The notes: generated by a model not told the origin, from the letters alone. 64,000 nucleotides of DNA from Steroidobacteraceae bacterium (GCA_019187185.1 JABAQU010000001.1:186001-250000), one strand, 5' to 3'; shown: positions 34,656-43,889, numbered from the stretch's first letter. Made by a program: numbers and translations.

Positions 34656-35925
34656 GGTCGGTCACCGGGCCCGGCTGCGATCGCCGCAGCCAAAGCGCCC
34701 GCCAGAACAGGGGTTCGTACTGCGCGTTGAACAGCTGCCGCTCACCGGAAAAATGCACGCCTCGCAGCAGGTATGCCGGAGTCTTCATCGTGCGCATCTC
34801 GCCGCTCACGATGTCGATGAGCATGCGGATCTCGGACTGCACGCAATGGCGGCGACCGCAATGCTTCAGCATATCCGGCTCGAATCCCAGGCCGCGGTGT
34901 ATGAGGCGATCGTCGAGTGTCGCGCGGATCTCGCCCGGCGACCGGACGATGACCTGATCGCCGGGTGCCAGAGGTATTGCGGGAGACGCATGGCCGGTGT
35001 CCCGGAAGGGTTCGAAGGCGGGGAACCCGATGCCACCGCGATGGTGCTGCAGTTCGTTGAAAAAGTGCGTCAGCCAGCCGGTGACGAATGCAGCCGGCGC
35101 CACATTGCCGGCAATCAACGGTCTCCAGATGTCGACCAGGCTCCATTTCGGCAATGGCTGCGATGCGGTATTGAGGCGGGTCAGCTGGCACGCATACAGG
35201 GGCGGCCTCGTACCGTGCTCCAGGACGGCGGTATTGTCCGCTGCCACCGGTTCGCCTGACGAGGCAGGCATCGTCGCGAACGCCTCGTCGGGCTCGACGC
35301 GTCGCAACCAGTCTGCCTTCCAGATCGTGTGACACGCCGCCTCGCAGCCACCGTGGCTCGCGCCATCGCAGACGGTCCCGACCAGCAGCACGCTGCCCTG
35401 CATGTGCCGCATCCGCCGGGACTTGCGGTAGTCGAACAGACGGTGCATGCCGCGGAAAACGCGCGCGCGCCGGCCGCACATTGCCAGCATTTCCGGCATG
35501 AACGGCAGCCCATCGAGACAACCCTGCGCGTCGAGCGTGCTGCGGACCTCGGCCCAGGGTCTGACCTCGACAAGGTCGCCCACGATGAGGTCGTGTCCCA
35601 GGGTGCGCCGTGCCATCCAGCGTCGCCATCGTGTCCTGCGGCATACGGGCGCGTGCTCGATGGCGTCGGGGTCACGCGAGGCGTTCAGTGCGAGGAACAG
35701 GTCGCGCCGCCCGCGAAGGCTGCCGTGGTATCGCGCGAGCACCACGAGACAGGCGGCGACTAGTACGGCGCTGAGGATCGCCGCGCCTGCGGCGAGCGCG
35801 CCGAGCAGCGGTCCTGCGGGGTTCGGTACGGACAGGAAGGCAAGCGCGGCCGTGATCAGACTGGCGGCGAGGAGCACGATGCTGAGGGCGGTGCTCTTGA
35901 GGTAACTCTTGCGTGCCGCGGACAT
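34645..35925 (-). CDS. Membrane protein with two tandem copies of an unknown Cys-containing domain
   Basis: A 426-residue protein with two hydrophobic segments (about 12-31 and 38-63), then two clearly repeated 95-residue blocks at about 116-210 and 321-416. Shared positions include GD-x-V-x-VR, E-[VI]-R-x-TLD, GL-x-F-x-P-[ED]-ML, CGRR, D, and W-x-A-x-WLRR. Only the first copy keeps the CDGASHGGCEAAC cluster (Cys186, His191, Cys194, Cys198), which looks like a metal site; the second has lost it. I do not recognise the family by name, although similar single-copy proteins with H-GGC occur in glycan loci as I recall. It lies between a GT2 and the flippase, so a role in glycan modification or transport is likely. 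Confidence 0.75.
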   Translation of the reverse strand: MSAARKSYLKSTALSIVLLAASLITAALAFLSVPNPAGPLLGALAAGAAILSAVLVAACLVVLARYHGSLRGRRDLFLALNASRDPDAIEHAPVCRRTRWRRWMARRTLGHDLIVGDLVEVRPWAEVRSTLDAQGCLDGLPFMPEMLAMCGRRARVFRGMHRLFDYRKSRRMRHMQGSVLLVGTVCDGASHGGCEAACHTIWKADWLRRVEPDEAFATMPASSGEPVAADNTAVLEHGTRPPLYACQLTRLNTASQPLPKWSLVDIWRPLIAGNVAPAAFVTGWLTHFFNELQHHRGGIGFPAFEPFRDTGHASPAIPLAPGDQVIVRSPGEIRATLDDRLIHRGLGFEPDMLKHCGRRHCVQSEIRMLIDIVSGEMRTMKTPAYLLRGVHFSGERQLFNAQYEPLFWRALWLRRSQPGPVTDHVD

Positions 35926-35934
35926 GCCGGGTCG

Positions 35935-36840
35935 CTAGAACGTGTACTCGTCCGAGAGCCGGAGCCCGCGGCGTACTGCCTGCGTGAGATCGCGCGCGAG
36001 TTGCGACCGCTGCCAGAGCGTGGAGCGCATCAGCAGTGCACCGATCCTAAGCTTGTCACGCACGGCCATGGGTGTGGACAGCAGTGCGCGCCCGTGCTCG
36101 TACGCCCACTTCCAGTGCGGAAATGACATTCCGGTGCGCGCGTTGGGTTCCACCCACTTGCGCATTTCCTTGACCGTCTTGACGCGGGAGATGGAACCGC
36201 GATGAAAACGCCGCAGCAATGCGGGCTCGACGAGCTGGAACACCTGTCCCCTGAGCGCCAGTTCCCAGATGAAGACCGGGTCCCAGCCGATGTAATTGGG
36301 GCCCGTGCGCATGCGCCTGAGCGACGGGGCGCGCAGCAGCCCGTATGCAATGACGTGCTGATAGTTGGCGAGGAGAATCTGGCGCGCCCGCTGGCGGACA
36401 TCCGCCGACTCGAGGTTCAGTGTGCGCTCCATCGTGCGAATGATCACGCCTTCTTCGTCGATGTTCTTCGTCGCCGGCATGACTGCTTCGATTTCGGGGC
36501 GTCCGTCAAGTACACCGACCATGGCGGCGAGAAGGCCGGGCTCCATGATGTCGTCCGCGCCCGCCCAGCGAAAATACGCCGTCGTGCCCGTGACAGGCTC
36601 CATGACCCGGCGATGGTTCCAGAGAATGCCACGGTTGACCGGTGATCGCAGGTAGGTCACCCGGTCATCACGGCTCGCGTAGCGTGCGCAGATGTCCTGC
36701 GTACCGTCGGTCGAGCCGTTGTCGGAGATCACGAGTTCGAAGTCCCCGAACGACTGCGCCAGGTGGCTCTCGATGGCGGCCTCGAGATACCTCTCGCCGT
36801 TGTAGACCGGCAAGCCGACGATGACCTTGCGCTGGCTCAT
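35935..36840 (-). CDS. Family 2 glycosyltransferase
   Basis: A 301-residue GT-A enzyme. The N-terminal domain has IVGLPVYNGERYLEAAIESH and VISDNGSTDGTQDIC, then the D-x-D region FRWAGADDIMEPG. It ends with an amphipathic, basic C-terminus that may sit on the membrane. It would add one sugar to the lipid-linked intermediate from a nucleotide sugar. It is second to last but one in the reverse operon and starts 9 bases after the stop of the preceding GT2 gene. The sugar is unknown. Confidence 0.88.
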   Translation of the reverse strand: MSQRKVIVGLPVYNGERYLEAAIESHLAQSFGDFELVISDNGSTDGTQDICARYASRDDRVTYLRSPVNRGILWNHRRVMEPVTGTTAYFRWAGADDIMEPGLLAAMVGVLDGRPEIEAVMPATKNIDEEGVIIRTMERTLNLESADVRQRARQILLANYQHVIAYGLLRAPSLRRMRTGPNYIGWDPVFIWELALRGQVFQLVEPALLRRFHRGSISRVKTVKEMRKWVEPNARTGMSFPHWKWAYEHGRALLSTPMAVRDKLRIGALLMRSTLWQRSQLARDLTQAVRRGLRLSDEYTF

Positions 36841-36849
36841 GGGTTCATC

Positions 36850-37752
36850 TCATACAGGGGTACGGCGAAGCGACGCGAGCAGCAGCTTTCTCGAATAGGG
36901 CAGGTAGGCCTTCAATCCGCCGGGGGACTGCATCGACTGCCAATGCAGGCGCCATGCCTCGCGCAGGTTGCCGAGGCGCGCGTGCTGCCATGACGCATTG
37001 TGGCACTCGATTCCGTAACGGCGACGCATTGCGGAAAAGTAAGGCGTATCGGCGTAGCTCACATTCAAGCGCCTCCAGACTTCCGGCGCTGCGAGGCTGT
37101 GTTCGATACTCTTCGACAGCGACCCGGGCGTATCGCCGTAATAGCGATACATGGGCTCGTGCAGATATCCTGTGTGATAGCGACGGGCCAGCAGCAGTGC
37201 CATCATTGTCCATTCCAGGTGGCGTTGCTCGGTGCTGAGCAATGCAAGGTCGATCTTGCCTGTCCTCAACGTCAGGGAACAGGCGCTCCAACCGACTTGC
37301 ATCATGCGTTCAACGAGATCATTGCGATCGTCTGCAGGCGGGAATACCGGAGTACTGTCCAAGCCGGTGACCCGAAAGCCATTCGTGACGAGAACGTCGG
37401 CGCCGGGGTGCTCGCGAAACCAGGCGATTTTCCTGCCCAACGTGTCAGGCAACAACTCGTCGTCGTCGTCGAGGAACCCCAGGAGTTCACTGTTGGCCAT
37501 CTCAGCGCCGACTCGCCGGGCCAGCGGATGCGACCCGGATCGGATGCGAACCACTCGCGTGTCCGGACGGGCTGCAAGCCAGTCGAGCATTGCAGGGCTC
37601 ACATGCGGGCCGTTCGCTACGACGACTATCGCGTACCCTTGATCGCCGGCAGCAGTGCGTATGGATTCACACGCGCGCCTAAGGAGATCAGCTCGCTGGT
37701 CATTACATAGCGATGCGATGACGATCGTGATCGGGCTGGTCGTCTCGCTCAT
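36850..37752 (-). CDS. Family 2 glycosyltransferase
   Basis: A 300-residue GT-A enzyme with ITIVIASLCNDQRADLLRR at the nucleotide-binding start, VVVANGPHVSPAML in place of the usual D-N-G-S block, and FLDDDDELLPDTLGRKI as an extended acidic metal-binding stretch. It differs from the neighbouring GT2, so two transfer steps are likely. Its ATG overlaps the stop of the FAD-oxidoreductase gene (ATGA), so translation is coupled. Donor and acceptor unknown. Confidence 0.86.
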   Translation of the reverse strand: MSETTSPITIVIASLCNDQRADLLRRACESIRTAAGDQGYAIVVVANGPHVSPAMLDWLAARPDTRVVRIRSGSHPLARRVGAEMANSELLGFLDDDDELLPDTLGRKIAWFREHPGADVLVTNGFRVTGLDSTPVFPPADDRNDLVERMMQVGWSACSLTLRTGKIDLALLSTEQRHLEWTMMALLLARRYHTGYLHEPMYRYYGDTPGSLSKSIEHSLAAPEVWRRLNVSYADTPYFSAMRRRYGIECHNASWQHARLGNLREAWRLHWQSMQSPGGLKAYLPYSRKLLLASLRRTPV

Positions 37753-39068
37753 GCCGCACGGGAGACGGAGGTAAGTGCCGCCTCGGCGGCGCGCTCACCG
37801 CTGATGAAGCTCTCGTCGGTCCACATGTAACCCCAGTCGCCGTAACGACCGCAGTACTTGATCCCGACGTCGTCGAGGTAGCCGTGTACGGTCGCGAGCG
37901 CGGCACTGCGATCGAGGTCGAAGATGACATTGGCGTGCCGGACGATCTTGGCGCCGCGGAACAGGATCCTGTCGCTGTCGCGGACGATTCCGCAGCGATG
38001 CAGGTCAGCAATGACCTGGTCGATGATGGCTTCGGGCGACTGGGTCAGGGGGCGATACTTGTCCGAGAAGTACACCTCCGCCTGGATGCTGCCGCAGCCG
38101 GGCGGCGCGTTCGTCGCCGACAGCATGTGCGGGAAGCTGAGGCGCGTAAAGCAGATGTCCTCGTCGTAGATGTAGGTGATCTGCCCCTCCGACAGGTCCG
38201 CACGATCCAGCCCCACGTTGACGAGCACGCAGGTGGAGCACGCGAGGCGTTTCGCGGCAGCGATCACATCCGCCGGCACTCCGGCAATCATCGGAATCAG
38301 GACAGGCAGCGGAATGGAGGAGACCAATGCACCGTAGCCGATGGATTGACCGTTCGAGAATCGCAGCGCTCGCGCCGCGGGATCGACCGCCACGACCTGG
38401 TGCTGAAGGCGAATGTCCGCCAACCCTGGAAATGGCGCGAGGTAGGACAGGAATCCGCCGGCCTTCGGATAGCGGAAATGCGTGATGTAGTGGACTTCCG
38501 GGGCCCACGGCGCGAGGGCCCCGCGCAGCAGTTCCTCGAGGCTCGGCCGGTACATCCGCGGCCCGAGCCAGTCGGTGCTCATGTTGCTCGCTGTGGTCAG
38601 GTGGTACTTGCGCGTGTATTGCATCGGGAACAGTTCGGCGAACCTGCGCCCGTAGCTCGCAATCAACCACTCCTCGTAATTGGCGATCCGGGGTTCCTGC
38701 TGGTCGTGCACCTTCACGAAGTCAGCGATGATCTCGACGATCAGGTCTTTCGGCAGGCCGTTCAAGTGCAGCTGTACCGGGTGGGTGAGGCGCAGGCCCC
38801 GCCAGTAATTGTCGAGCTTGACCTGCAGCGCCTCGAATTCCTGGTTGACGAAACGCGCCAGCAACTCCTGGATGCGCGGATCCTTGGTGAAGGAAATGTG
38901 CGGCCCCAGGTCGAACAGGAAGCCGCTCGCTTCGTCCCGGAAAGACGCCGTGTGCCCGCCAAAATAGCCGTTCTGGTCGTATACGACAGGGCGCACGCCT
39001 GCGGCGTTCAGGCGATGTGCGGCGCCAAAGCCGGCCATTCCCGTGCCGATGACGACGATATTGGACAT
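37749..39068 (-). CDS. FAD-dependent oxidoreductase (UDP-galactopyranose mutase / amine-oxidase-like)
   Basis: A 439-residue flavoprotein. It starts MSNIVVIGTGMAGFGAAHRL with the dinucleotide-binding GTGMAG and continues YDQNGYFGGHTASF, the acid-plus-GG block of the amine-oxidase/UDP-galactopyranose-mutase superfamily. A second FAD-contact region near the end is KYCGRYGDWGYMWTDESFISG. In sugar loci such proteins isomerise or oxidise nucleotide sugars or lipid-linked glycans; UDP-galactofuranose formation is only one possibility. The ATG at 39068 is used; the longer frame upstream runs into the SAF gene. The stop overlaps the GT2 start. Confidence 0.8.
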   Translation of the reverse strand: MSNIVVIGTGMAGFGAAHRLNAAGVRPVVYDQNGYFGGHTASFRDEASGFLFDLGPHISFTKDPRIQELLARFVNQEFEALQVKLDNYWRGLRLTHPVQLHLNGLPKDLIVEIIADFVKVHDQQEPRIANYEEWLIASYGRRFAELFPMQYTRKYHLTTASNMSTDWLGPRMYRPSLEELLRGALAPWAPEVHYITHFRYPKAGGFLSYLAPFPGLADIRLQHQVVAVDPAARALRFSNGQSIGYGALVSSIPLPVLIPMIAGVPADVIAAAKRLACSTCVLVNVGLDRADLSEGQITYIYDEDICFTRLSFPHMLSATNAPPGCGSIQAEVYFSDKYRPLTQSPEAIIDQVIADLHRCGIVRDSDRILFRGAKIVRHANVIFDLDRSAALATVHGYLDDVGIKYCGRYGDWGYMWTDESFISGERAAEAALTSVSRAA

Positions 39069-39085
39069 GGGGTACCAGTAACGCT

Positions 39086-40459
39086 TCAGCGGGCTGCCGC
39101 GACGCGCCGCAAATCCTGCGTGGGGCCGAGACCCGACGCGCCATCCATCGGCCAGCGGCGCATCTGTTCCAGCCACAGTTCGTCGCTCAGGCGCGGGGCC
39201 GGCATCTCGACATCGTTGAACGAAATGGCATCGTCCTTGCGTACGGCATGTCGCAGCACGCAACCCTCCGACAGCGCGATCGGCAGTGCGTTCATCTCCC
39301 GTGCCGCCGCGTGACTGTCGATCAGGCCGTAGCTCGTGAATCCACCGATGCCGTCGAGACGCTCGCCGGCCCGCAGGTCGCGCTTCGCCACAGTGACCAC
39401 CTCACAGGAAGGTCCCGCCAGGGGTGCGACGGTCGGATCGGCATGCAGTACCGCACGCGCGATCGTCGAGGGAAGCTGGATATGGGGCAGGTGATAAGGC
39501 GTGTAGAAAACGTAGAAGGGCCCGTCGCCGAGCTTGTAGTACGCCAGCTGCGTGCGCTTTAGCGGGTTTTCCTCGTGGACGACGACGAAGCCGCCGGTGT
39601 GCGGAGAGGCACCGACGGAGTAATCGACGATGCCACCCCGCAGCATGGGCTCAGGGGGCAGCAATCTGGCCAGTTCGCGAACGTACTGGCAGGCGGGGCC
39701 GCACATGCCGCGCTTGGCGACGCTGAAGCCCGTCGCGTTGGCGAGTACGGTCGTCTCCATGGACAACTTGGTCGAGTCGGCGAACGACGTGACCTTGCGC
39801 ACATCCTGGTCGTGCGTTTTCGCGAATGCCGCCTGCGTGTCGGGGTTGCGGTAGTAGTCGACCATGCCCTTGATGTTGCCCGCGGCGACCGGCCGCAGAC
39901 CGACCGACTGGCAATAGCGGACCAGCGTCATTGCAACGCCCGGCTCGTCGCCGTCGGTGTGCGTCAGCACGACGCCGGCCTCGTCGGCACGGGCCTTCAG
40001 GATCGGGCCGATCAGCGAGTCGAGCTCGGCATTGACCATCACGACAGGCTTGCGGTGCGCAAAGGCGTCGAGCACGACACCTGCACCAAAATCGACGCTG
40101 CCGGTCACCTCGACCACGATGTCGATCGCGCCGGATCGGGTGAGTACGGCAGGGTCATCTGTGAGGACGGTCCGGCCGCGCGCGATCGCCGCGTCGGCCT
40201 GCGCCGCGGTGTCCACGGTTGCCCAGTCTGCAATCGCCCCTTCACGCAGGGCGCGCTCTGCATGCGCCGGTGTGCGATTGGCGATGCCCGCGAGTCGTAT
40301 GCCAGGCACGGGTGTGCCGAGCTGCAGCGCAATCGCTCGACCAGTCGCACCTGCTCCCACAACGCCGACCTGGATCGGGCGGCCCGCGGCTTCGCGGACC
40401 TGAAGCAGGTGGTATACGGATTGGTTCGCGGGTGGCAATTGGCTGTCGAATGTGCTCAT
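39086..40459 (-). CDS. SAF-domain NAD(P)-dependent oxidoreductase (homoserine-dehydrogenase-like)
   Basis: A 457-residue protein with an N-terminal Rossmann fold (VGVVGAGATGRAIALQLG) followed by a homoserine-dehydrogenase-like middle (VVEVTGSVDFGAGVVLDA, HTDGDEPGVAMTLVRYC) and a C-terminal SAF domain (VAKRDLRAGERLDGIGG). This COG4091-like family is seen beside sugar-nucleotide genes and may reduce or rearrange a keto-sugar; its substrate is not known to me. The ATG at 40459 is supported by AGGAG 8 bases upstream. It sits between the epimerase and the flavoprotein in one reverse operon. Confidence 0.8.
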   Translation of the reverse strand: MSTFDSQLPPANQSVYHLLQVREAAGRPIQVGVVGAGATGRAIALQLGTPVPGIRLAGIANRTPAHAERALREGAIADWATVDTAAQADAAIARGRTVLTDDPAVLTRSGAIDIVVEVTGSVDFGAGVVLDAFAHRKPVVMVNAELDSLIGPILKARADEAGVVLTHTDGDEPGVAMTLVRYCQSVGLRPVAAGNIKGMVDYYRNPDTQAAFAKTHDQDVRKVTSFADSTKLSMETTVLANATGFSVAKRGMCGPACQYVRELARLLPPEPMLRGGIVDYSVGASPHTGGFVVVHEENPLKRTQLAYYKLGDGPFYVFYTPYHLPHIQLPSTIARAVLHADPTVAPLAGPSCEVVTVAKRDLRAGERLDGIGGFTSYGLIDSHAAAREMNALPIALSEGCVLRHAVRKDDAISFNDVEMPAPRLSDELWLEQMRRWPMDGASGLGPTQDLRRVAAAR

Positions 40460-40485
40460 CGTGCTCTCCTGGAGCAGGGCTTCTG

Positions 40486-41016
40486 CTACGAACCCATCAG
40501 CGCCCAACCGCGATCCTGGTCGGAAATCGCGGTGGCCGGCATCGGCCAGTGTATGCCGAACGCCGGATCATCGTGGCGCACACCGGTGGCATGCGCCGGC
40601 GAGAATGCAGCGGAGGTCATGTAGTGGAACTCCGTGTCGTCCTCGAGGGACTGGCAGCCGTGCGCGCAACCTTCAGGGATGAACAACATGTGCCCGTTGT
40701 CGGCACTCAGCACGGCGCCGTACCAGGCTCGAAAACTGGGTGATCCCCGACGCAGATCGAGGACGACATCGAACATGGAACCGCGGGTGCAGCGCACGAG
40801 CTTTGCCTCCAGGGCGGGATATGTTTGATAGTGCATGCCCCGGATCGTTCCCCGCAGGCGACTGAAACCCATGTTCGCCTGAAGGGGTGTGAAGTCGATC
40901 TCATTCTGCGCGAATTCGTGCGCGCACCACGCGCGCATGAATCGACCCCGGAAATCCTGGTGCGGGGTCGGCTCGATGAGCCTGGCGTCCTCGACGCAGC
41001 AAGCCGTGAACTTCAT
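40486..41016 (-). CDS. RmlC/dTDP-4-keto-6-deoxyhexose 3,5-epimerase-like protein
   Basis: A 176-residue cupin epimerase. Landmarks are DFRGRFMRAW, RGTIRGMHYQ with the catalytic His62, KLVRCTRGSMFDVVLDLR and FIPEGCAHGCQSL; Tyr132 in HYMTS could be the second catalytic residue. It may epimerise CDP- or dTDP-4-keto-6-deoxyglucose at C3 and/or C5. No RmlD-like reductase follows, so rhamnose is not the obvious product. It is the first gene of the reverse operon down to 33.2 kb, and a TATAAT on the same strand lies about 90 bases upstream. Confidence 0.83.
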   Translation of the reverse strand: MKFTACCVEDARLIEPTPHQDFRGRFMRAWCAHEFAQNEIDFTPLQANMGFSRLRGTIRGMHYQTYPALEAKLVRCTRGSMFDVVLDLRRGSPSFRAWYGAVLSADNGHMLFIPEGCAHGCQSLEDDTEFHYMTSAAFSPAHATGVRHDDPAFGIHWPMPATAISDQDRGWALMGS

Positions 41017-41105
41017 CCGCGACCCTGCATGCGTGATCTCGGCATCAGGCGACCGGACCGTGGAGGATCCATGCTACATATTCGCGTGCTCATGACCACG
41101 CTGCG

Positions 41106-41111
41106 ATTATA
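41106..41111 (-). promoter_or_regulatory. Possible -10 element for the reverse epimerase operon
   Basis: Read leftward this is a perfect TATAAT, about 90 bases before the epimerase start. The -35 region at 16-18 bases is poor (GATGCA-like), so it is a candidate only. The rest of the 297-base divergent gap holds the ACGGC repeat and no reading frame worth calling. Confidence 0.3.
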
Positions 41112-41278
41112 GGTCCTGCGCGAAGGCGTGCATCGTTGGCTGACACGGGCTACGATCGACGACGGCACCGGCGCTGGTAGAGGTACGACACCCGCGACGC
41201 AGTTCGGCGGTCGTACCCTCAGGGGGTTGGTGTCATCGGGGGCACGTACTGACGACATGCAGGTACTGGTCCACTCGA

Positions 41279-41301
41279 GCACGGCACGGCACGGCACGGC
41301 G
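41279..41301. repeat. Four tandem ACGGC pentanucleotide copies before Asn-synthetase-like gene
   Basis: Four exact ACGGC units in a row (41281-41300, with partial flanking GC) end 13 bases before the ATG at 41314, just ahead of the GGAG ribosome-binding site. Pentamer tracts can slip, but four copies is short and may be chance in this GC-rich DNA. Confidence 0.6.
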
Positions 41302-41313
41302 AGGTGGAGACCC

Positions 41314-43035
41314 ATGGCATTCGTGATTGGAGCCTACGCACGTTCGGCCGCCACGCCGCTGCAGCCGCAGGAACTGGCCACACTGCGCAGGGCATTGCGG
41401 ATCGGCCCGATGGACACCGCGGGGTTCACGGGTACCTCGCGCCTTCAGTTCGCATGGGTCGACCTCGATGGGTCCGTCGGTGCGCCGCAGGAATGTGCCG
41501 ATGGATCGCTGTCCCTGGTGTGGGGGGCGCTTTACGGCGGCGGGCGCGAGGGTATCGCTTGCCAGGGTCTGCTTCAGAGGGAGTCTCGCAGCGAGCGGCC
41601 GGCGCTCGCAGACATCAGCGGCGAATTCGGTTTCGCATTCCACGATGTCGAGACGGATTCACTGCAACTCGTCACCGACAAGTTGGGCATCCGTCCGCTG
41701 TTCGTGCACTGTACGGCAGATCGCGTCTGGTTTTCGAGTTCACTGCGCGCGATGGAGCGGCTTCCTTGCGTGCCGAGGGTCATGGACTTTCGCGCGGCGA
41801 CCGAGATGGCGTTTTTCGGCGCGCCGCTCAGCGACCGAACGCCCTATCTCGATGTCCGGGTCCTGCGCGCCGGCGAACGCCTGCGTGTGGATGCCCGGCG
41901 TGTCCGTTCGGATTACTACTGGCGCTGGAATGTCCTTCCTGAATGGCGGGGTGATCGAGCCGGTAGTCTCGTTGAGCTCGCGGCGCGTTTTCGCACGTCG
42001 GTGGGGCGACGTCGCGGCGGCGACGCACGCGTGCTTTGTCTGCTGAGCGGCGGTCTCGACTCGCGAATGATCGCGTGCGCACTTCGAGAGCAGGGCACGG
42101 AGGTCATTGCCTGCAATTTCTCGCCGCCCGGCACGCAGGACGAGGTATACAGTCGGGAAGTCGCGCACGCGCTTTGCTGTGAGTATTCGTGGCTGCCACT
42201 GGAGCAGGGGCACAAGCCGAATTTCTATGTGCAGCTGAGCGAGGCCTGCCGCGCAGGAGCCATCGATGGCGGCGGACCGGTCGATCGACCGCACTGGGTC
42301 TTCATCGGGATGGGTGGTGGAGCGGCCGTCGCGCCCATTCTGCACGACGAGGAAATCTTCGGTCATTTTCGAGCGGGACGGATCCAGCAGGGGCTGGAGC
42401 GCTTTGCTTGGCGCCGGGGATGGCGGTTGGTCGAGCACCTGTATCGGCCAGACGTCCTGGGACGGATGCGTGACGTGATCATCGAGGGCGTGCGTGAGCA
42501 CTTCCGGGAGTTCCCTTGCGACGACGCGGCACGCGGCTTTCATCTCTTCGAGATGTTGAATGACCAGCGTCGCCATCTGCACGCCCACTGGGACGATGCC
42601 GTCGTCCATGGAATGCAGTTTCACGTGCCATATCTCGATTCGCAGTTCCTGGAGCATCTGCTGTCTATCCCCATCGACTGGACCCTACACCACGATCTGT
42701 ACCACAGCTGGATGGAGCACTTCGACCCCGCGGCACGCAGCGTACCCTGGCAGGTGTATCCCGGGCACAGACCGTGTCCGGTGCCGTCCACTCGCAAGTT
42801 TCCGACGCAATGGGAAGAGTCGGCCGGATATGTGCTCTCTAATCGGGCGGCTCTGACCGCATTGCTGGACCAGATCCTGGGGACCCGCCCGTTTCCGGCG
42901 CTGCTCAATCGCAACTACCTGCGTCTGGTGCGAGTACGTCGGGCGTTTGGTGGCGACTACGGCTACGCCATCGGGCCGGCGCGCACCTTGCGGGACGTCT
43001 GGGTGCAGTGCGAAGGTCGTGGTGAATGGCGCTAA
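41314..43035 (+). CDS. Asn-synthetase-like protein without glutaminase Cys (twin copy 1)
   Basis: A 573-residue protein. It begins MAFVIGAYAR and so lacks the Cys2 nucleophile, and no NGE motif is found in the N-terminal domain (LSLVWGALYGGG instead). The synthetase loop SGGLDSR (245-251) is kept, and CNFSPPGTQDEVYS follows. The C-terminal half has an unusual aromatic/His-rich block (FHLFEMLNDQRRHLHAHWD) conserved in the twin. A glycan carboxylate-amine ligase role is plausible; ammonia-dependent Asn synthesis is unlikely. The ATG at 41314 has GGAG 10 bases upstream. The gene at 49.3 kb is a gap-free homologue with the same length. It starts a nine-gene forward block. Confidence 0.85.
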   Translation: MAFVIGAYARSAATPLQPQELATLRRALRIGPMDTAGFTGTSRLQFAWVDLDGSVGAPQECADGSLSLVWGALYGGGREGIACQGLLQRESRSERPALADISGEFGFAFHDVETDSLQLVTDKLGIRPLFVHCTADRVWFSSSLRAMERLPCVPRVMDFRAATEMAFFGAPLSDRTPYLDVRVLRAGERLRVDARRVRSDYYWRWNVLPEWRGDRAGSLVELAARFRTSVGRRRGGDARVLCLLSGGLDSRMIACALREQGTEVIACNFSPPGTQDEVYSREVAHALCCEYSWLPLEQGHKPNFYVQLSEACRAGAIDGGGPVDRPHWVFIGMGGGAAVAPILHDEEIFGHFRAGRIQQGLERFAWRRGWRLVEHLYRPDVLGRMRDVIIEGVREHFREFPCDDAARGFHLFEMLNDQRRHLHAHWDDAVVHGMQFHVPYLDSQFLEHLLSIPIDWTLHHDLYHSWMEHFDPAARSVPWQVYPGHRPCPVPSTRKFPTQWEESAGYVLSNRAALTALLDQILGTRPFPALLNRNYLRLVRVRRAFGGDYGYAIGPARTLRDVWVQCEGRGEWR

Positions 43036-43079
43036 GATGGCACGGCGATGCGGGCCGTGCCGTCCCTGAGAGGATTTTC

Positions 43080-43889
43080 ATGAAGGTCGTACTGTTCTGT
43101 GGTGGCCTCGGGACGCGCTTGCGCGAGCATTCCGACACAATCCCCAAGGCACTCGCTCCGATCGGCTATCGTCCCATCCTCTGGCATCTGATGCGCTACT
43201 ACGCGCACTATGGTCATACCCAGTTCATTCTCTGCCTCGGCTACCGGGGTGATCTCATCCGGGAATACTTCCTCAACTATGACTCGGCAATGTCCGTTGA
43301 CTTCACGTTGCGCACCCATGGACGCGATGTCACCCTTCACGAGCGGGAAATCGACGATTGGCAGATCACGTTCGTTGACACTGGATTACACAGCAACATC
43401 GGCCAGCGGCTGCTGCGTGTTCGCAAGTACATAGGCGATGACGCCGTGTTCCTCGCCAACTATGCGGATGGTCTCTCCGATCTGCCGCTCGATGACCACG
43501 TTGGCCGCTTTCTCACCCAGCCTGATCTCACCGGCACCTTTGCCGCCGTGCCGAGTGCGCAGAGTTTTCACGTGGTGAATACCGATGATCGCGGCATCGT
43601 GACCCGACTGGGGGCGATGCCCGACCAGCGCCTGCTGATCAATGGCGGATTCTTCGTGTTTCGCAATTCCATCTTCGACTGCATCAACGAAGGCGAGGAA
43701 CTGGTCGAGGAACCGTTCGCACGCCTGATTGCAGCGCGCAAGCTGGGTGCGTACACGTGGGATGGCTTCTGGCGGTGCATGGACACGTTCAAGGACAAGA
43801 TCAGCTTCGACCGGATGGAGGCTCGCGGCGAGTGCCCGTGGATGATCTGGCAACGCCACCCGGCCAATGGGCCTGCCGGACGGGCGTAG
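43080..43889 (+). CDS. rfbF: Glucose-1-phosphate cytidylyltransferase-like
   Basis: A 269-residue nucleotidyltransferase. It starts MKVVLFCGGLGTRLREHS with the GG-x-GTR nucleotide-binding loop; LCLGYRGDLIREYFLNYD and VDTGLHSNIGQRLLRV are typical of the CTP-dependent glucose-1-phosphate enzymes. It would make CDP-glucose for the dehydratase at 31.4 kb. The ATG at 43080 has AGAGGA about 6 bases upstream. The next gene follows after 8 bases. Distinguishing CTP from other NTPs needs biochemical data. Confidence 0.83.
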   Translation: MKVVLFCGGLGTRLREHSDTIPKALAPIGYRPILWHLMRYYAHYGHTQFILCLGYRGDLIREYFLNYDSAMSVDFTLRTHGRDVTLHEREIDDWQITFVDTGLHSNIGQRLLRVRKYIGDDAVFLANYADGLSDLPLDDHVGRFLTQPDLTGTFAAVPSAQSFHVVNTDDRGIVTRLGAMPDQRLLINGGFFVFRNSIFDCINEGEELVEEPFARLIAARKLGAYTWDGFWRCMDTFKDKISFDRMEARGECPWMIWQRHPANGPAGRA

